DNA from: Bacillus sp. HMF5848 | GTDB lineage: Bacteria; Bacillota; Bacilli; Bacillales; HMF5848 | Direction of reading: 5' to 3' | DNA length: 64,000 bases | NCBI RefSeq assembly: GCF_003944835.1 | Contig: NZ_RWIV01000001.1 | Coordinates: 1,651,501 to 1,715,500, forward strand | In this document: positions 1 to 7,707 of the stretch, in pieces | Layout of the letters: the number at the start of each line of letters is the position of its first letter | Numbering within the stretch: the first letter of the stretch is position 1 | Made by a program: the position numbers and the translations under genes | The notes under the pieces: model-generated | Seen by the model: the letters and a program-made list of their open reading frames with translations, nothing else | What the model was told of the DNA's origin: nothing | The model's database searches: none

Positions 1-2
1 CA

Positions 3-191
3 GCGCAGGCTGTTCTAGGTGCAGCTAAAATGGTGTTACAATCGGACAAGCATCCAGCTCAACTTAAGGATGAGGTTTGTACGCCAGGTGGTGCAACAAT
101 CGAAGCGATAGCAGCACTTGAAGAAGTAGGATTTCGTCATGCCATTCATATGGCAATGGATAGGTGTACTAAGAAAGCAAGTGTAAAGTAG
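3..191 (+). CDS. proC: Pyrroline-5-carboxylate reductase, C-terminal 62 residues
   Basis: This is the 3' end of a gene that begins before the window. The visible frame contains the family's most conserved stretch, around [14 protein letters not shown], followed by the helical end with the sequence [13 protein letters not shown]. ProC reduces delta-1-pyrroline-5-carboxylate to proline with NADPH, the last step of proline synthesis, in the cytosol. The TPGG(A/T)T loop lies at the dimeric active site in known structures. The gene ends at TAG 189-191, and a strong promoter for a separate RNA starts only 13 bases later. Bacilli often carry several paralogues (proG, proH, proI), and I cannot tell which one this is. 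Confidence 0.9.
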   Translation, partial: AQAVLGAAKMVLQSDKHPAQLKDEVCTPGGATIEAIAALEEVGFRHAIHMAMDRCTKKASVK

Positions 192-203
192 TGTAAACAG
201 TAT

Positions 204-232
204 TTGACAAAAATGGCTAACCAATGTATAAT
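204..232 (+). promoter_or_regulatory. Consensus sigma-A promoter for the 239-596 RNA
   Basis: TTGACA at 204-209 and TATAAT at 227-232 are separated by exactly 17 bases. Both hexamers are perfect matches to the vegetative consensus. Transcription should begin near 239-240. Such a promoter, with no gene for almost 500 bases, indicates an abundant non-coding transcript. Confidence 0.85.
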
Positions 233-238
233 TAAAAA

Positions 239-596
239 CGTTGCTCAAAAAATAGCTTGTTTTTTATATTTTAAATAAAATTAATTAGAGCGTACTGATA
301 TGCTTTTTGAATAATGGAAAGTAAGAGTGTTAGACTTAGGGTAATCTAGGTCTAGGTACGAAAAAAGTCAAAGCGTTGTCTATGACGGTGACCACCATAC
401 GCTTTTCTGATTTTATGAATGGCGTTTCATGATTTATAGAAACACTTATTCACACTGGATCGGCTTCGGAGCCGTGAGGATGCAAGAGAGGTAGGGCTTG
501 CGTCGTTTAAGTTCATGATTTTGAAATCTACCGCGGCAAGAAAAACAAGTTAAAACCGTCCGTAACGAACCAGGCAAATGCTTGGTTCGTTATTTA
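239..596 (+). ncRNA. Unassigned structured RNA of about 355 nt
   Basis: The stretch between the consensus promoter and the terminator at 564-596 has no convincing open frame but many local helices. These are 331-339 with 346-354, 370-376 with 399-405, 424-428 with 439-443, a UCGG-loop hairpin at 461-474, and an 8-bp stem 479-486 with 497-504. The loop of that last stem contains GGTAG (490-494), which can pair with CTACC at 528-532 and so form an H-type pseudoknot. A 9-bp helix (256-264 with 541-549) could close the molecule, though it is A/T-rich. I compared it from memory with tmRNA, RNase P, 6S, SRP, T-box and common riboswitches and none fits. It could be a stand-alone regulatory RNA or a leader for the small gene at 731. 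Confidence 0.6.
564..596 (+). terminator. Intrinsic terminator of the 239-596 RNA
   Basis: The 9-bp stem AACGAACCA (564-572) with TGGTTCGTT (583-591) is followed by a T-rich tail. Confidence 0.75.
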
Positions 597-730
597 TTGT
601 ATCAGTCTTAAGATGTATGACACACTAAACCTTAAATAGTATATATAATCATTCGAAGCTCTGATGTTATTATGTCACGTATCCTTTAAGATAAAGTTGT
701 GAAGAATAATAATAAGGAGCGTGACAGATA

Positions 731-850
731 ATGATTAACAATTATGAATATACATGGAAAACTATTCTTGATTTAGAGCGTGAATTGTCTATGCAACAAA
801 AGAAAGGCCTACCTTTTCGGAACAAAAAGAAAAAAGAAGCAAACCGATAA
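731..850 (+). CDS. Small basic protein, 39 aa, unknown function
   Basis: An ATG at 731 opens a 39-codon frame ending at TAA 848-850. It has an upstream AAGGAG about 11 bases away and a strong terminator directly behind it. The product begins MINNYEYTWKTILDLERE and ends in a very lysine- and arginine-rich tail, with no signal peptide or membrane segment. The layout of RBS, short frame and terminator argues that it is translated. It recalls the small basic proteins common in Bacillus, but I do not recognise a family. It lies downstream of the structured RNA, so it could also be controlled by read-through from it. Confidence 0.55.
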   Translation: MINNYEYTWKTILDLERELSMQQKKGLPFRNKKKKEANR

Positions 851-880
851 ACGTAGTAATAAATAAACATAAAATAATAC

Positions 881-921
881 AAAAGATGCCTATGTAACAT
901 AATTCTAGGCATCTTTTTTTT
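881..921 (+). terminator. Intrinsic terminator after the small basic protein gene
   Basis: The 12-bp stem AAAAGATGCCTA (881-892) with TAGGCATCTTTT (906-917) is followed by a run of T. Confidence 0.85.
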
Positions 922-1294
922 AGTTTCGATTTTCTGCAGTGGCATAAACTCGACACGGAACAATTTCAAGATATCTCGGTTCAGTTTCGACACGCGAATG
1001 GGTCATTCCCTCTTTTTTTTTACACCAAATTTTGTGGATTGACGCAATTTTTGACACGATAAGTAGCTGAAAAGTGTTCATTTTTCATTTTATTCATACT
1101 ACATAAGCTTTTATATCTTTCGTGTAGAGAAAAAACATTACTCGCTCGCTAAAAAAACGGCATAGCAATCGACTGGAAATTCATGCAAAACTATAAAGGA
1201 AACAAAGGATAGCAACTATTTCCTATACTGTTGGAATCGCTGTATTTCTGTTAAAATAAAGTTCGTGACTTTTTTAAGAAAACATGGTGATAAG
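922..1294. other. Gene-free interval before the helicase
   Basis: No supported gene is seen here. The stretch is A/T-rich with poly-T tracts near 1011-1021. It presumably holds the helicase promoter, but no well-spaced pair of hexamers stands out. Confidence 0.4.
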
Positions 1295-3490
1295 ATGAAA
1301 AGAAATCGTTTTTTCAATAAACCTTTTGGTGTTTCAGGCTGTGACATTCCATCAGCCCATTTTGCAAACCTAGAAACTACCTCTTTATTAGTTCAGCAAA
1401 CTGATGAAGATAGTAGGTACTTTCGTATGCTTGAAAAAGAGGGTATACGATTAAACAAGGAACAAATTATTGCAGTGCGTCATGTAGAAGGTCCTTTCTT
1501 AACACTGGCTGGTGCAGGAACTGGAAAAACTACGGTTCTTGTATGCCGTGCAGGCTATTTACTTACGGAGAAATCAGTATTACCTGAGCAGCTTCTGTTA
1601 GTGACGTTTACAAAAAAAGCAGCGGATGAAATTAAGGAGAGAATCGGTAATTTACCTAATGTGTCTAAGCGGACAGCATCTTTAATTCAAGCTAGTACAT
1701 TTCATTCGTTTTTTTTATTCGTTTTACGTAAAAAAGGGTATACGCAAGATATATTGAGTAACGATAGACATAAACATATTATCTTAAAGAAAATTTTAAG
1801 AGAAAAAGGACTAAGTGATGATTATCAGCCCGAAGTACTGTTATCACTTTTGTCGCATTATAAAATGAACATGTTGAATATTGATAATTTACCAGATAAA
1901 TCAAAACAAGAGAAGGAAATAAAAGAGATACTACACACCTACGAAAAATGGAAATTAGCAGAAAATAAAATGGATTTTGATGATATTTTAGTATTATCCT
2001 ATGATTTATTGAACCATGATCAATTATTATTAGAGGCTTTGCAGCAAAGGTTTCAATATGTAATGGTGGATGAGTTTCAAGATACGAATACACTTCAATA
2101 CGAACTTATACAACTACTCATAGAGAAACATCAGAATTTCTTTGTTGTTGGGGATGATGATCAAACAATCTACACGTTTAATGGGGCAAATCAGAACATT
2201 ATATTAAACTTTGAAAAACAGCATCATGATGCGAAACGTATTGCCTTAACAACTAACTATCGTTCATCAAATAGTATAGTGGGACTCGGTAATGAAATAA
2301 TTCGTCATAATAAAAAGCGTTTAGTGAAAACTTTGTGTGCTGTAAAAATGAGCTCTTTCGCACCGCAGTATATTTCGCTTTCGACTACTGACGAGGAAGC
2401 AAGTGTCGTTGTAGAAACGATTAAAGAGAAGGTATTAAGTGGCAAGTATCGTTATGCAGACATCGCTATTCTCCATCGAGCGGCTAGTAACAGTCGAGCA
2501 GTTTTTGAACAGCTAGCAGTGGAGAAGGTTCCTTTTATTCATTACGGGCTTGGGGAGCAAATATTTTATGAGCATTGGGCTATAAGGCCAATAATAGACC
2601 ATCTAAGACTATCTCTTGTGCCTAGAGATTTTGATGCTATAACCGGTGTACTTCCTACATTGTATATAAATAAGGAAAAAGGTATACAATTTATCAGAAT
2701 GCGTGAAAATGAGCAAAGGAAGAAATACCCGTTGATCCATTTAAAACATTTAAGCGATTTGCGAGATTTTCAGAAAAAAGCTCTAGAAGAACGTATTCGA
2801 TTCATTAAAGATTTACAAAATAAAACGCCGCTTGATGCCATTAAATTAATTCGCAGTAGCTTTTATGATAAATATATAGAAACAGATGAGAAGCACCAAG
2901 CAACAATTCATAAAGAAACGTTAAGAGAAATGTTAGATGAGCTTGAATCCTCATCTAAAAGATTTGATACTATTGATGGATTTTTAACATTCATACTCGA
3001 CATGATTACTCTGCGCGATGAAATGAAGCAATCCTCTACGTTAAATGCCGTTTCTTTGATGACAATACATCGTTCTAAAGGATTAGAATTTCCCGTTGTT
3101 TTTATAATTGGAGCATCAGAAAAAATGCTGCCACATAGTTCGTCCCTGGATTGTGGTAAATTAGATAGTGTAGCGGATTCAAATTCACTTGAAGAAGAAC
3201 GGCGTCTCGCATATGTTGCGGTTACAAGAGCTAAGGACGAGCTTTATATTAGTTCACCGAATTATTATCGAGGTGAGAAGGTCTCGGTCTCCCGTTTTTT
3301 TAAAGAAGCATTTCAAGGTGTAAAAGATAGTCAAGAGATAAAGAGTGAATTAACTGATGTATTCGCTTGGGTTTGTACAAGTAACACATGTCATGCATGG
3401 GTTCGAATAAACAAATTCGATAATAAGGAAAAAAGCAAAATATGTCCCTTATGTGAACAGGATATGATACAAGGTACTAAAAAAATCTAG
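1295..3490 (+). CDS. yjcD: UvrD/Rep/PcrA-family 3'-5' DNA helicase, YjcD-like
   Basis: This is a superfamily 1A helicase that unwinds DNA with ATP, presumably in repair or recombination. All core motifs are present: a Q-motif-like LNKEQ, Walker A AGAGTGKTT, Walker B DEFQDTN, motif III VGDDDQTIYTFNGA, motif IV TTNYRSS, motif V MTIHRSKGLEFPVVF and motif VI EERRLAYVAVTRAK. Length (about 730 aa) fits B. subtilis YjcD. The C-terminus carries four cysteines in a CX4C...CX2C zinc-ribbon-like arrangement (CTSNTC, CPLC). I prefer ATG 1295, which has GGTGAT just upstream, over the in-frame GTG at 1265, which has no RBS. The gene stands alone, followed by a terminator. Confidence 0.9.
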   Translation: MKRNRFFNKPFGVSGCDIPSAHFANLETTSLLVQQTDEDSRYFRMLEKEGIRLNKEQIIAVRHVEGPFLTLAGAGTGKTTVLVCRAGYLLTEKSVLPEQLLLVTFTKKAADEIKERIGNLPNVSKRTASLIQASTFHSFFLFVLRKKGYTQDILSNDRHKHIILKKILREKGLSDDYQPEVLLSLLSHYKMNMLNIDNLPDKSKQEKEIKEILHTYEKWKLAENKMDFDDILVLSYDLLNHDQLLLEALQQRFQYVMVDEFQDTNTLQYELIQLLIEKHQNFFVVGDDDQTIYTFNGANQNIILNFEKQHHDAKRIALTTNYRSSNSIVGLGNEIIRHNKKRLVKTLCAVKMSSFAPQYISLSTTDEEASVVVETIKEKVLSGKYRYADIAILHRAASNSRAVFEQLAVEKVPFIHYGLGEQIFYEHWAIRPIIDHLRLSLVPRDFDAITGVLPTLYINKEKGIQFIRMRENEQRKKYPLIHLKHLSDLRDFQKKALEERIRFIKDLQNKTPLDAIKLIRSSFYDKYIETDEKHQATIHKETLREMLDELESSSKRFDTIDGFLTFILDMITLRDEMKQSSTLNAVSLMTIHRSKGLEFPVVFIIGASEKMLPHSSSLDCGKLDSVADSNSLEEERRLAYVAVTRAKDELYISSPNYYRGEKVSVSRFFKEAFQGVKDSQEIKSELTDVFAWVCTSNTCHAWVRINKFDNKEKSKICPLCEQDMIQGTKKI

Positions 3491-3543
3491 TGAAAAATTT
3501 GCACTTTCGCCTCATATACTTTATACTAAATTAGGTCAAAAGG

Positions 3544-3571
3544 CACTCGCTAAGTTTTAGCGAGTGTTTTT
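3544..3571 (+). terminator. Intrinsic terminator after the helicase gene
   Basis: A 10-bp perfect stem CACTCGCTAA (3544-3553) with TTAGCGAGTG (3557-3566) is followed by T residues. Confidence 0.85.
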
Positions 3572-3598
3572 GTGTTATAAATTAAATGGAGGGGAAAT

Positions 3599-4231
3599 AT
3601 GATGAAGTACGTTACCGCTATGGTTTTTAGTGTTAGTTTGCTCATAGCGAGTGTCGTTTCTGTTCTTATCCCAAAATCAGAGTCAATACCTACAGCAATG
3701 AACAATTATAGGGATATTTATGTTACAGAAAAGCAATTTGATAGATTAGCATATGCTAGTGAAAATCTAGATTCGTTAATCAATAAATATGCGAGAAAAT
3801 ATAAGCTAGATGAAAACTTAGTGAAAGCAGTCATTCAGCTCGAAAGTAATTTTGAGAGCAACCTTATTAACGTCAATAACAATGGAACAAAAGATCGTGG
3901 GCTTATGCAAATTAATGAAGCAACAGCTATAATACTAGCTGAAAAGCTAGGTTTTCAATATGATAAGGATGTAGCTTTCGATATAAGTAAGAACTTACAA
4001 ATGGGCATGTACTATTTGTCTTACTTAAAAAAGAAGAGTAGCGATATTCACTATGTATTAACAGCTTATAACCGTGGTCCAACGGGTGCTAAGAACTACT
4101 ATGAACGGACAGGCACTTATGAAACTAGCTATAGTCGTGTTGCGCTAAAGCACTATCACAAATTTAATAGAGAAACGATACAAGTAGCTTATAAAACCGC
4201 AAAACCAATTCCAGTAAACTCTATAAAATAA
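3599..4231 (+). CDS. Membrane-anchored lytic transglycosylase (SLT domain)
   Basis: A hydrophobic N-terminus (about residues 5-24) acts as a signal anchor or signal peptide. It is followed by a soluble-lytic-transglycosylase domain from about residue 60. The catalytic glutamate lies in VIQLESNFE (Glu82). The GLMQIN motif and the later AYNRGP motif complete the fold signature. Such enzymes cleave the MurNAc-GlcNAc bond of peptidoglycan outside the membrane, forming anhydro-muropeptides. The start ATG at 3599 follows GGAGGGG at a good distance. It is a single-gene unit between terminators at 3544 and 4261. At 210 aa it is short, with no LysM or SH3 wall-binding domain. Confidence 0.88.
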   Translation: MMKYVTAMVFSVSLLIASVVSVLIPKSESIPTAMNNYRDIYVTEKQFDRLAYASENLDSLINKYARKYKLDENLVKAVIQLESNFESNLINVNNNGTKDRGLMQINEATAIILAEKLGFQYDKDVAFDISKNLQMGMYYLSYLKKKSSDIHYVLTAYNRGPTGAKNYYERTGTYETSYSRVALKHYHKFNRETIQVAYKTAKPIPVNSIK

Positions 4232-4260
4232 ATAATATATAGAGTATAAGCAAAAAAAGG

Positions 4261-4293
4261 ACAAGCGAGTATACATGCTCGCTTGTTTCTTTT
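4261..4293 (+). terminator. Intrinsic terminator after the transglycosylase gene
   Basis: The stem ACAAGCGAG (4261-4269) with CTCGCTTGT (4278-4286) is followed by a T-rich tail. Confidence 0.8.
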
Positions 4294-4372
4294 TCTCAAA
4301 GTAATCTATACGTAAAAAAAGTTTTGTGCCTAATTTGTCATATAGAATAAAACGTCCTTCCTAATGTCTAGT

Positions 4373-5341
4373 TTAAAGATGTATTTCTTGTTTCTGCGAT
4401 GTAAATCCACTATCATTTAGCCACTTATTTAATTTAGTATATAATTCATGATGTAGAGGCTTTGTAAAGCCGTTTTTGTATATACTTTTCATTTTAACAA
4501 TGGACGTAGGTTCGGGTTGGTCTCTTAATATATGATTCATATTTTCAATAATATATCCTACTGAAGGTCCGCTTACTTTTTCTTTATATATATTTACGTG
4601 GTCAGGGTTTACTTGTATATCCTTATTACCAGTAATGGCTATAATAGGACATGTGATGTTTGCAAGGTCGTTTGAATTATCATAGTTAAAATGCTCACGC
4701 AACCATTTTGCATTTACCTTCGCCCCATTTTTTCTAATTACTGCTTTATTAGATGCTAAGATTTCTTCAAACAATTTTGCTTGTTTTTTAGCAGCCTTTT
4801 TATGGAGCTTCAAGAAACGTAAAATACCTCCTAATAGCCCTTTCATCTCTTGGACATCTTTTTCAAATATTTTTATTTGCATTTCAGTAGCTTTTCTTAC
4901 ATTATCTGCTTGCCCTGCTAATAGCATCATGCCAGCAACAGACTCTTGTTTATTAACGGCCGGCGCTAATGAGCATCCTTCACTATGTCCTAACAAAAGA
5001 ACCTTTTCATGATTTATCCCTATGAGGCTTTTTGCATAGCGGACAGCTGCTACCCCATCGTTGACTAAGTCCCACATACCTGATTCAAAATAGCTACCCT
5101 CGCTTTCGCCAACTCCACGTTTATCATATCGAAGAGAAGCTATGCCTTGGTTTGCAAAAAAATCAGCTAAGTATTTAAAGGCGTTAATGGTACCTTGTTT
5201 TGCGTTCTCATCTCTATCCACAGGTCCTGAACCATGAAGCATTACAACTATTGCTGGGTTAGTCACATTTTCTGGTAGAGTCAAAGTTCCTTTTAATAAT
5301 ATATCGCTTTTGAATTGTATTTCTTTTTCAATATATGTCAT
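4373..5341 (-). CDS. Alpha/beta hydrolase (S33-like serine hydrolase)
   Basis: The 322-aa cytosolic protein has an oxyanion-side motif HGSGPVDRDE. The nucleophile elbow is GHSEG (Ser120), the acid is in TGNKDIQV (Asp241) and the histidine in ENMNH (His270), so the full catalytic triad is present. A helical cap rich in lysine (about 160-215) is inserted between strands. Substrate is unknown; relatives are described as esterases or peptidases. AGGAG precedes the ATG. It is divergent from the gene at 5422, and a TGTACA palindrome lies between them. Confidence 0.85.
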   Translation of the reverse strand: MTYIEKEIQFKSDILLKGTLTLPENVTNPAIVVMLHGSGPVDRDENAKQGTINAFKYLADFFANQGIASLRYDKRGVGESEGSYFESGMWDLVNDGVAAVRYAKSLIGINHEKVLLLGHSEGCSLAPAVNKQESVAGMMLLAGQADNVRKATEMQIKIFEKDVQEMKGLLGGILRFLKLHKKAAKKQAKLFEEILASNKAVIRKNGAKVNAKWLREHFNYDNSNDLANITCPIIAITGNKDIQVNPDHVNIYKEKVSGPSVGYIIENMNHILRDQPEPTSIVKMKSIYKNGFTKPLHHELYTKLNKWLNDSGFTSQKQEIHL

Positions 5342-5360
5342 GTTTATCGCTCCTATCGAT

Positions 5361-5374
5361 TGTACATTTGTACA
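5361..5374. promoter_or_regulatory. Palindrome between two divergent genes, possible operator
   Basis: TGTACA-TT-TGTACA, a near-perfect inverted repeat, sits about 20 bases upstream of the hydrolase start. It lies between the hydrolase gene and the divergent gene at 5422. Its position would suit a dimeric repressor, but no regulator gene is adjacent. Confidence 0.35.
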
Positions 5375-5421
5375 TATAACGTTTTATAATGGTCAAAGGT
5401 TCAGCTGAGGAGATGATTTTT

Positions 5422-5892
5422 TTGAAAAAGTTATGTATTATTCCGTGTGGCCGCAAGAAGATATGGGATATAGATCCTACAATAGAGGCAACGAAAGCTC
5501 ATAAAGCATATGTGGGGACATTTCATTCTTACTGCCAAGCATATGCACGTCTATTTTTTGATGATAACTGGGTGGTTTTATCTGCTAAGCATGGCTTTTT
5601 ATTAAAAGATGATATTGTGCCAGGTTCATATGATGTTTCTTTTAGCATGAAGAATCACCCAGAAGTCATCACAAATGACCAATTACGCAAGCAAATTATT
5701 GAGAAGAATTTGAATGACTACGATCACTATGTTGTGTTAGCCGGGAAAAAGTATAGACGTATTGTCGAGGGGTTATTTCCGAGGGGAGATATATCGTATC
5801 CCCTTGCACAATATAAAGGATTGGGTTACATGCTTCGTGCCTTGCGTTTAGCAATTGATGAGAAAAAAGAGTTAGTCGATTCTAAATGTTAG
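5422..5892 (+). CDS. DUF6884-like protein
   Basis: About 156 aa, soluble. It opens with KKLCIIPCGRKKIWD and contains the stretch VVLSAKHGFLL, followed by a conserved P..YD pattern. These features match proteins I recall as DUF6884, which resemble a domain found near base-modifying tRNA/DNA transglycosylase relatives. That link is inference. The best start is TTG 5422, nine bases after GAGGAG. The in-frame ATG at 5413 directly abuts that RBS, and ATG 5389 has none. No biochemical role can be stated from sequence. Confidence 0.65.
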   Translation: MKKLCIIPCGRKKIWDIDPTIEATKAHKAYVGTFHSYCQAYARLFFDDNWVVLSAKHGFLLKDDIVPGSYDVSFSMKNHPEVITNDQLRKQIIEKNLNDYDHYVVLAGKKYRRIVEGLFPRGDISYPLAQYKGLGYMLRALRLAIDEKKELVDSKC

Positions 5893-5943
5893 ATTGCTTC
5901 GTTTAATTCTCCATGATGTCCTCATGTTACATTACTTTCGATT

Positions 5944-5996
5944 TAAGGAAGAATTAAGGTTCAGGTAAAAATGAAATAAGGTTCCTTGGTTATGAT
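5944..5996 (+). promoter_or_regulatory. Phased TAAGG repeats with -10 box before the ABC/two-component operon
   Basis: TAAGG occurs at 5944, 5955 and 5977, with a degenerate copy (TAAAA) at 5966. All are on the same strand and on an 11-bp period. The copies at 5955 and 5977 extend to TAAGGTTC. A TATGAT hexamer at 5991-5996 follows where a -10 would be if the last repeat replaced the -35. This is the typical geometry of OmpR/PhoB-family activator sites. The response regulator encoded at 8439 is the natural candidate to bind it. Confidence 0.6.
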
Positions 5997-6034
5997 GAAA
6001 GCAACATTTCATTTAGCTAAGGAGGAACAAGATT

Positions 6035-6940
6035 ATGGCATCATATTTAATTGAAACAACAGATTTAAGAAAAAATTTTAGATCATTTCAAGCTGTTAAA
6101 GGTATTAACTTAAAAGTTAAAGAAAATGATATTTACGGCTTTCTTGGTCCGAATGGAGCAGGGAAGTCTACAACTATTCGGATGCTTTTGGGACTGATAA
6201 AACCAACCGCGGGATCCATTGAAATATTTGGAGAACCGCTTCAAAAGAATCGATTAAAGATATTGCGACAAGTTGGTTCATTAGTTGAGTCACCTTCTTA
6301 TTATGGCCATTTGACGGCTTATGAAAATTTAGACTTAACGCGCCACATTTTAAGTGTTTCAAAAGTAAATGTAGAACATGTTTTGAAAGTGGTTGGACTT
6401 GAACAAGCGAAGCATAAGCTAGTAAAAAAATTTTCACTTGGTATGAAACAGCGATTAGGGATTGCGCAGGCACTTTTAGGCAATCCTCAGTTACTTATTT
6501 TAGATGAGCCAACAAATGGACTCGATCCAGCCGGCATTCATGAGATACGTGCTCTTATAAAACGATTGCCAATGGAAATGGGTGTTACAGTATTAATCTC
6601 TAGTCACATACTAAGTGAAATTGAGTTAATTGCCAGTCATGTAGGAATTATTCATCAAGGACAGTTAATCTATCAAGATTCGTTAGAACGACTAAGGCAA
6701 AGAAGTAAAGCGTTAGTGCGAATACAGACAAATAATGATGCTAAAGCGATGGCTTTATTATCAGAACAGCAATTAGCAGTAACCTGTGAAGATAATTTTC
6801 TGTCCATTCACAATAAACATGTAAAGCCGGCAGAGATTAACAAGATGCTCATAACGTCTGGGTTTGAAGTTAACCATGTAAGTTTCTTTGAGCAGTCACT
6901 TGAAGATATATTTTTAAACATGACGAGTGAGGTGATATAG
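6035..6940 (+). CDS. ABC transporter ATPase, lantibiotic-protection (BcrA/LanF) type
   Basis: The 301-aa protein has Walker A GPNGAGKST, the signature FSLGMKQRLGIA, and Walker B LLILDEPTNGLDPAG. A C-terminal extension of about 80 residues is typical of the BcrA/MutF/SpaF group. It should energise the two following permeases, exporting or expelling membrane-active peptides such as bacitracin or lantibiotics. A strong GGAGG precedes the ATG. The next gene starts one base after its stop, so the two are translationally linked. It is the first gene of a five-gene unit that ends with a dedicated two-component system. Confidence 0.9.
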   Translation: MASYLIETTDLRKNFRSFQAVKGINLKVKENDIYGFLGPNGAGKSTTIRMLLGLIKPTAGSIEIFGEPLQKNRLKILRQVGSLVESPSYYGHLTAYENLDLTRHILSVSKVNVEHVLKVVGLEQAKHKLVKKFSLGMKQRLGIAQALLGNPQLLILDEPTNGLDPAGIHEIRALIKRLPMEMGVTVLISSHILSEIELIASHVGIIHQGQLIYQDSLERLRQRSKALVRIQTNNDAKAMALLSEQQLAVTCEDNFLSIHNKHVKPAEINKMLITSGFEVNHVSFFEQSLEDIFLNMTSEVI

Positions 6941-6941
6941 T

Positions 6942-7694
6942 ATGGAAATTATGTCCCTCATACATACCGAATGGAAAAAACAGAAGCGTAGCTTACTATG
7001 GGCCTTTATTTTAATTATCCCAATGGGTACAACTGGAGCCATGTTTCTTGATATGAATATGCGTTATGAGGATTACTTGTATCCGCAAGCAGTTGATAAA
7101 GGTCTAAATTCATGGGAGCTTTTACTTTTAGAAAATCATCAAATATTAGGATGGGGTTTATTTGTTCCGATTTTTGTAGCAATTATTGCGGCTTTTATTC
7201 ATTATACTGAGTTCCGAGACAATAGTTGGAAGCAGTATTTAAGTTTTTCCATTTACAAAAGTAATGTTTTATTAGCTAAATTTATTGTTACAACCATATT
7301 CAGTTTTTTAATGATTACATTAAACACTGCAGGACTAATTTTAGTTGGTAAAATAATTGGATTTCCAGAACCTATTGAGATTACAATGTTTAGTTCCTAT
7401 GTCATAACACAATTTGTAGCCATTTTAGCTGTCGCTGCTTTGCATAATTGGATTAGTTCATATTTTAAAAATATTGTTATCGCTGGATTAATAGCTTTCA
7501 TTGGTTTAATTGTATCTACTATGTTAATGTTTCAAGCACCTCATTTTATCTTTTATTTTCCGTATGCAACGGCATTGTTTGCTGATGGATTACAAGGACA
7601 TAATCAAATCGATGCTATAGTCGGTGGGGTAGTTGGCTGTGTAGTCTTTTCTATTATCGGAATCATTGAATTTACTAAAAGGGATATTATGTGA
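6942..7694 (+). CDS. ABC-2 type permease, lantibiotic-protection (LanE/MutE) type
   Basis: The 250-aa membrane protein begins with the family-typical short cytoplasmic LIHTEWKKQKRS segment. Six hydrophobic segments follow (roughly residues 17-38, 63-88, 105-130, 145-165, 175-198, 225-243). Members of this group pair with a second similar permease and a BcrA-type ATPase to protect cells against lantibiotics. It is directly coupled to the ATPase gene and followed after 13 bases by its sister gene, consistent with a heterodimeric channel. The substrate cannot be read from sequence. Confidence 0.85.
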   Translation: MEIMSLIHTEWKKQKRSLLWAFILIIPMGTTGAMFLDMNMRYEDYLYPQAVDKGLNSWELLLLENHQILGWGLFVPIFVAIIAAFIHYTEFRDNSWKQYLSFSIYKSNVLLAKFIVTTIFSFLMITLNTAGLILVGKIIGFPEPIEITMFSSYVITQFVAILAVAALHNWISSYFKNIVIAGLIAFIGLIVSTMLMFQAPHFIFYFPYATALFADGLQGHNQIDAIVGGVVGCVVFSIIGIIEFTKRDIM

Positions 7695-7707
7695 GGAGGT
7701 AATACAA

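Noticed and set aside
36-248. 70-aa frame on the minus strand
   Set aside because: It overlaps the proC 3' end and the consensus promoter, and has no ribosome-binding site.
239-596. T-box leader
   Set aside because: CTACCGCGG faintly resembles the T-box TGGNACCGCG motif, but the match is incomplete, no antiterminator partner is seen and no tRNA synthetase or amino-acid gene follows.
742-993. 83-aa minus-strand frame
   Set aside because: It lies opposite the small basic gene and spans the terminator at 881-921; composition is that of a reversed A/T-rich sequence.
4373-5374. Operator assigned to a specific TetR repressor at TGTACA palindrome
   Set aside because: No regulator gene is adjacent and the motif is too short to assign.
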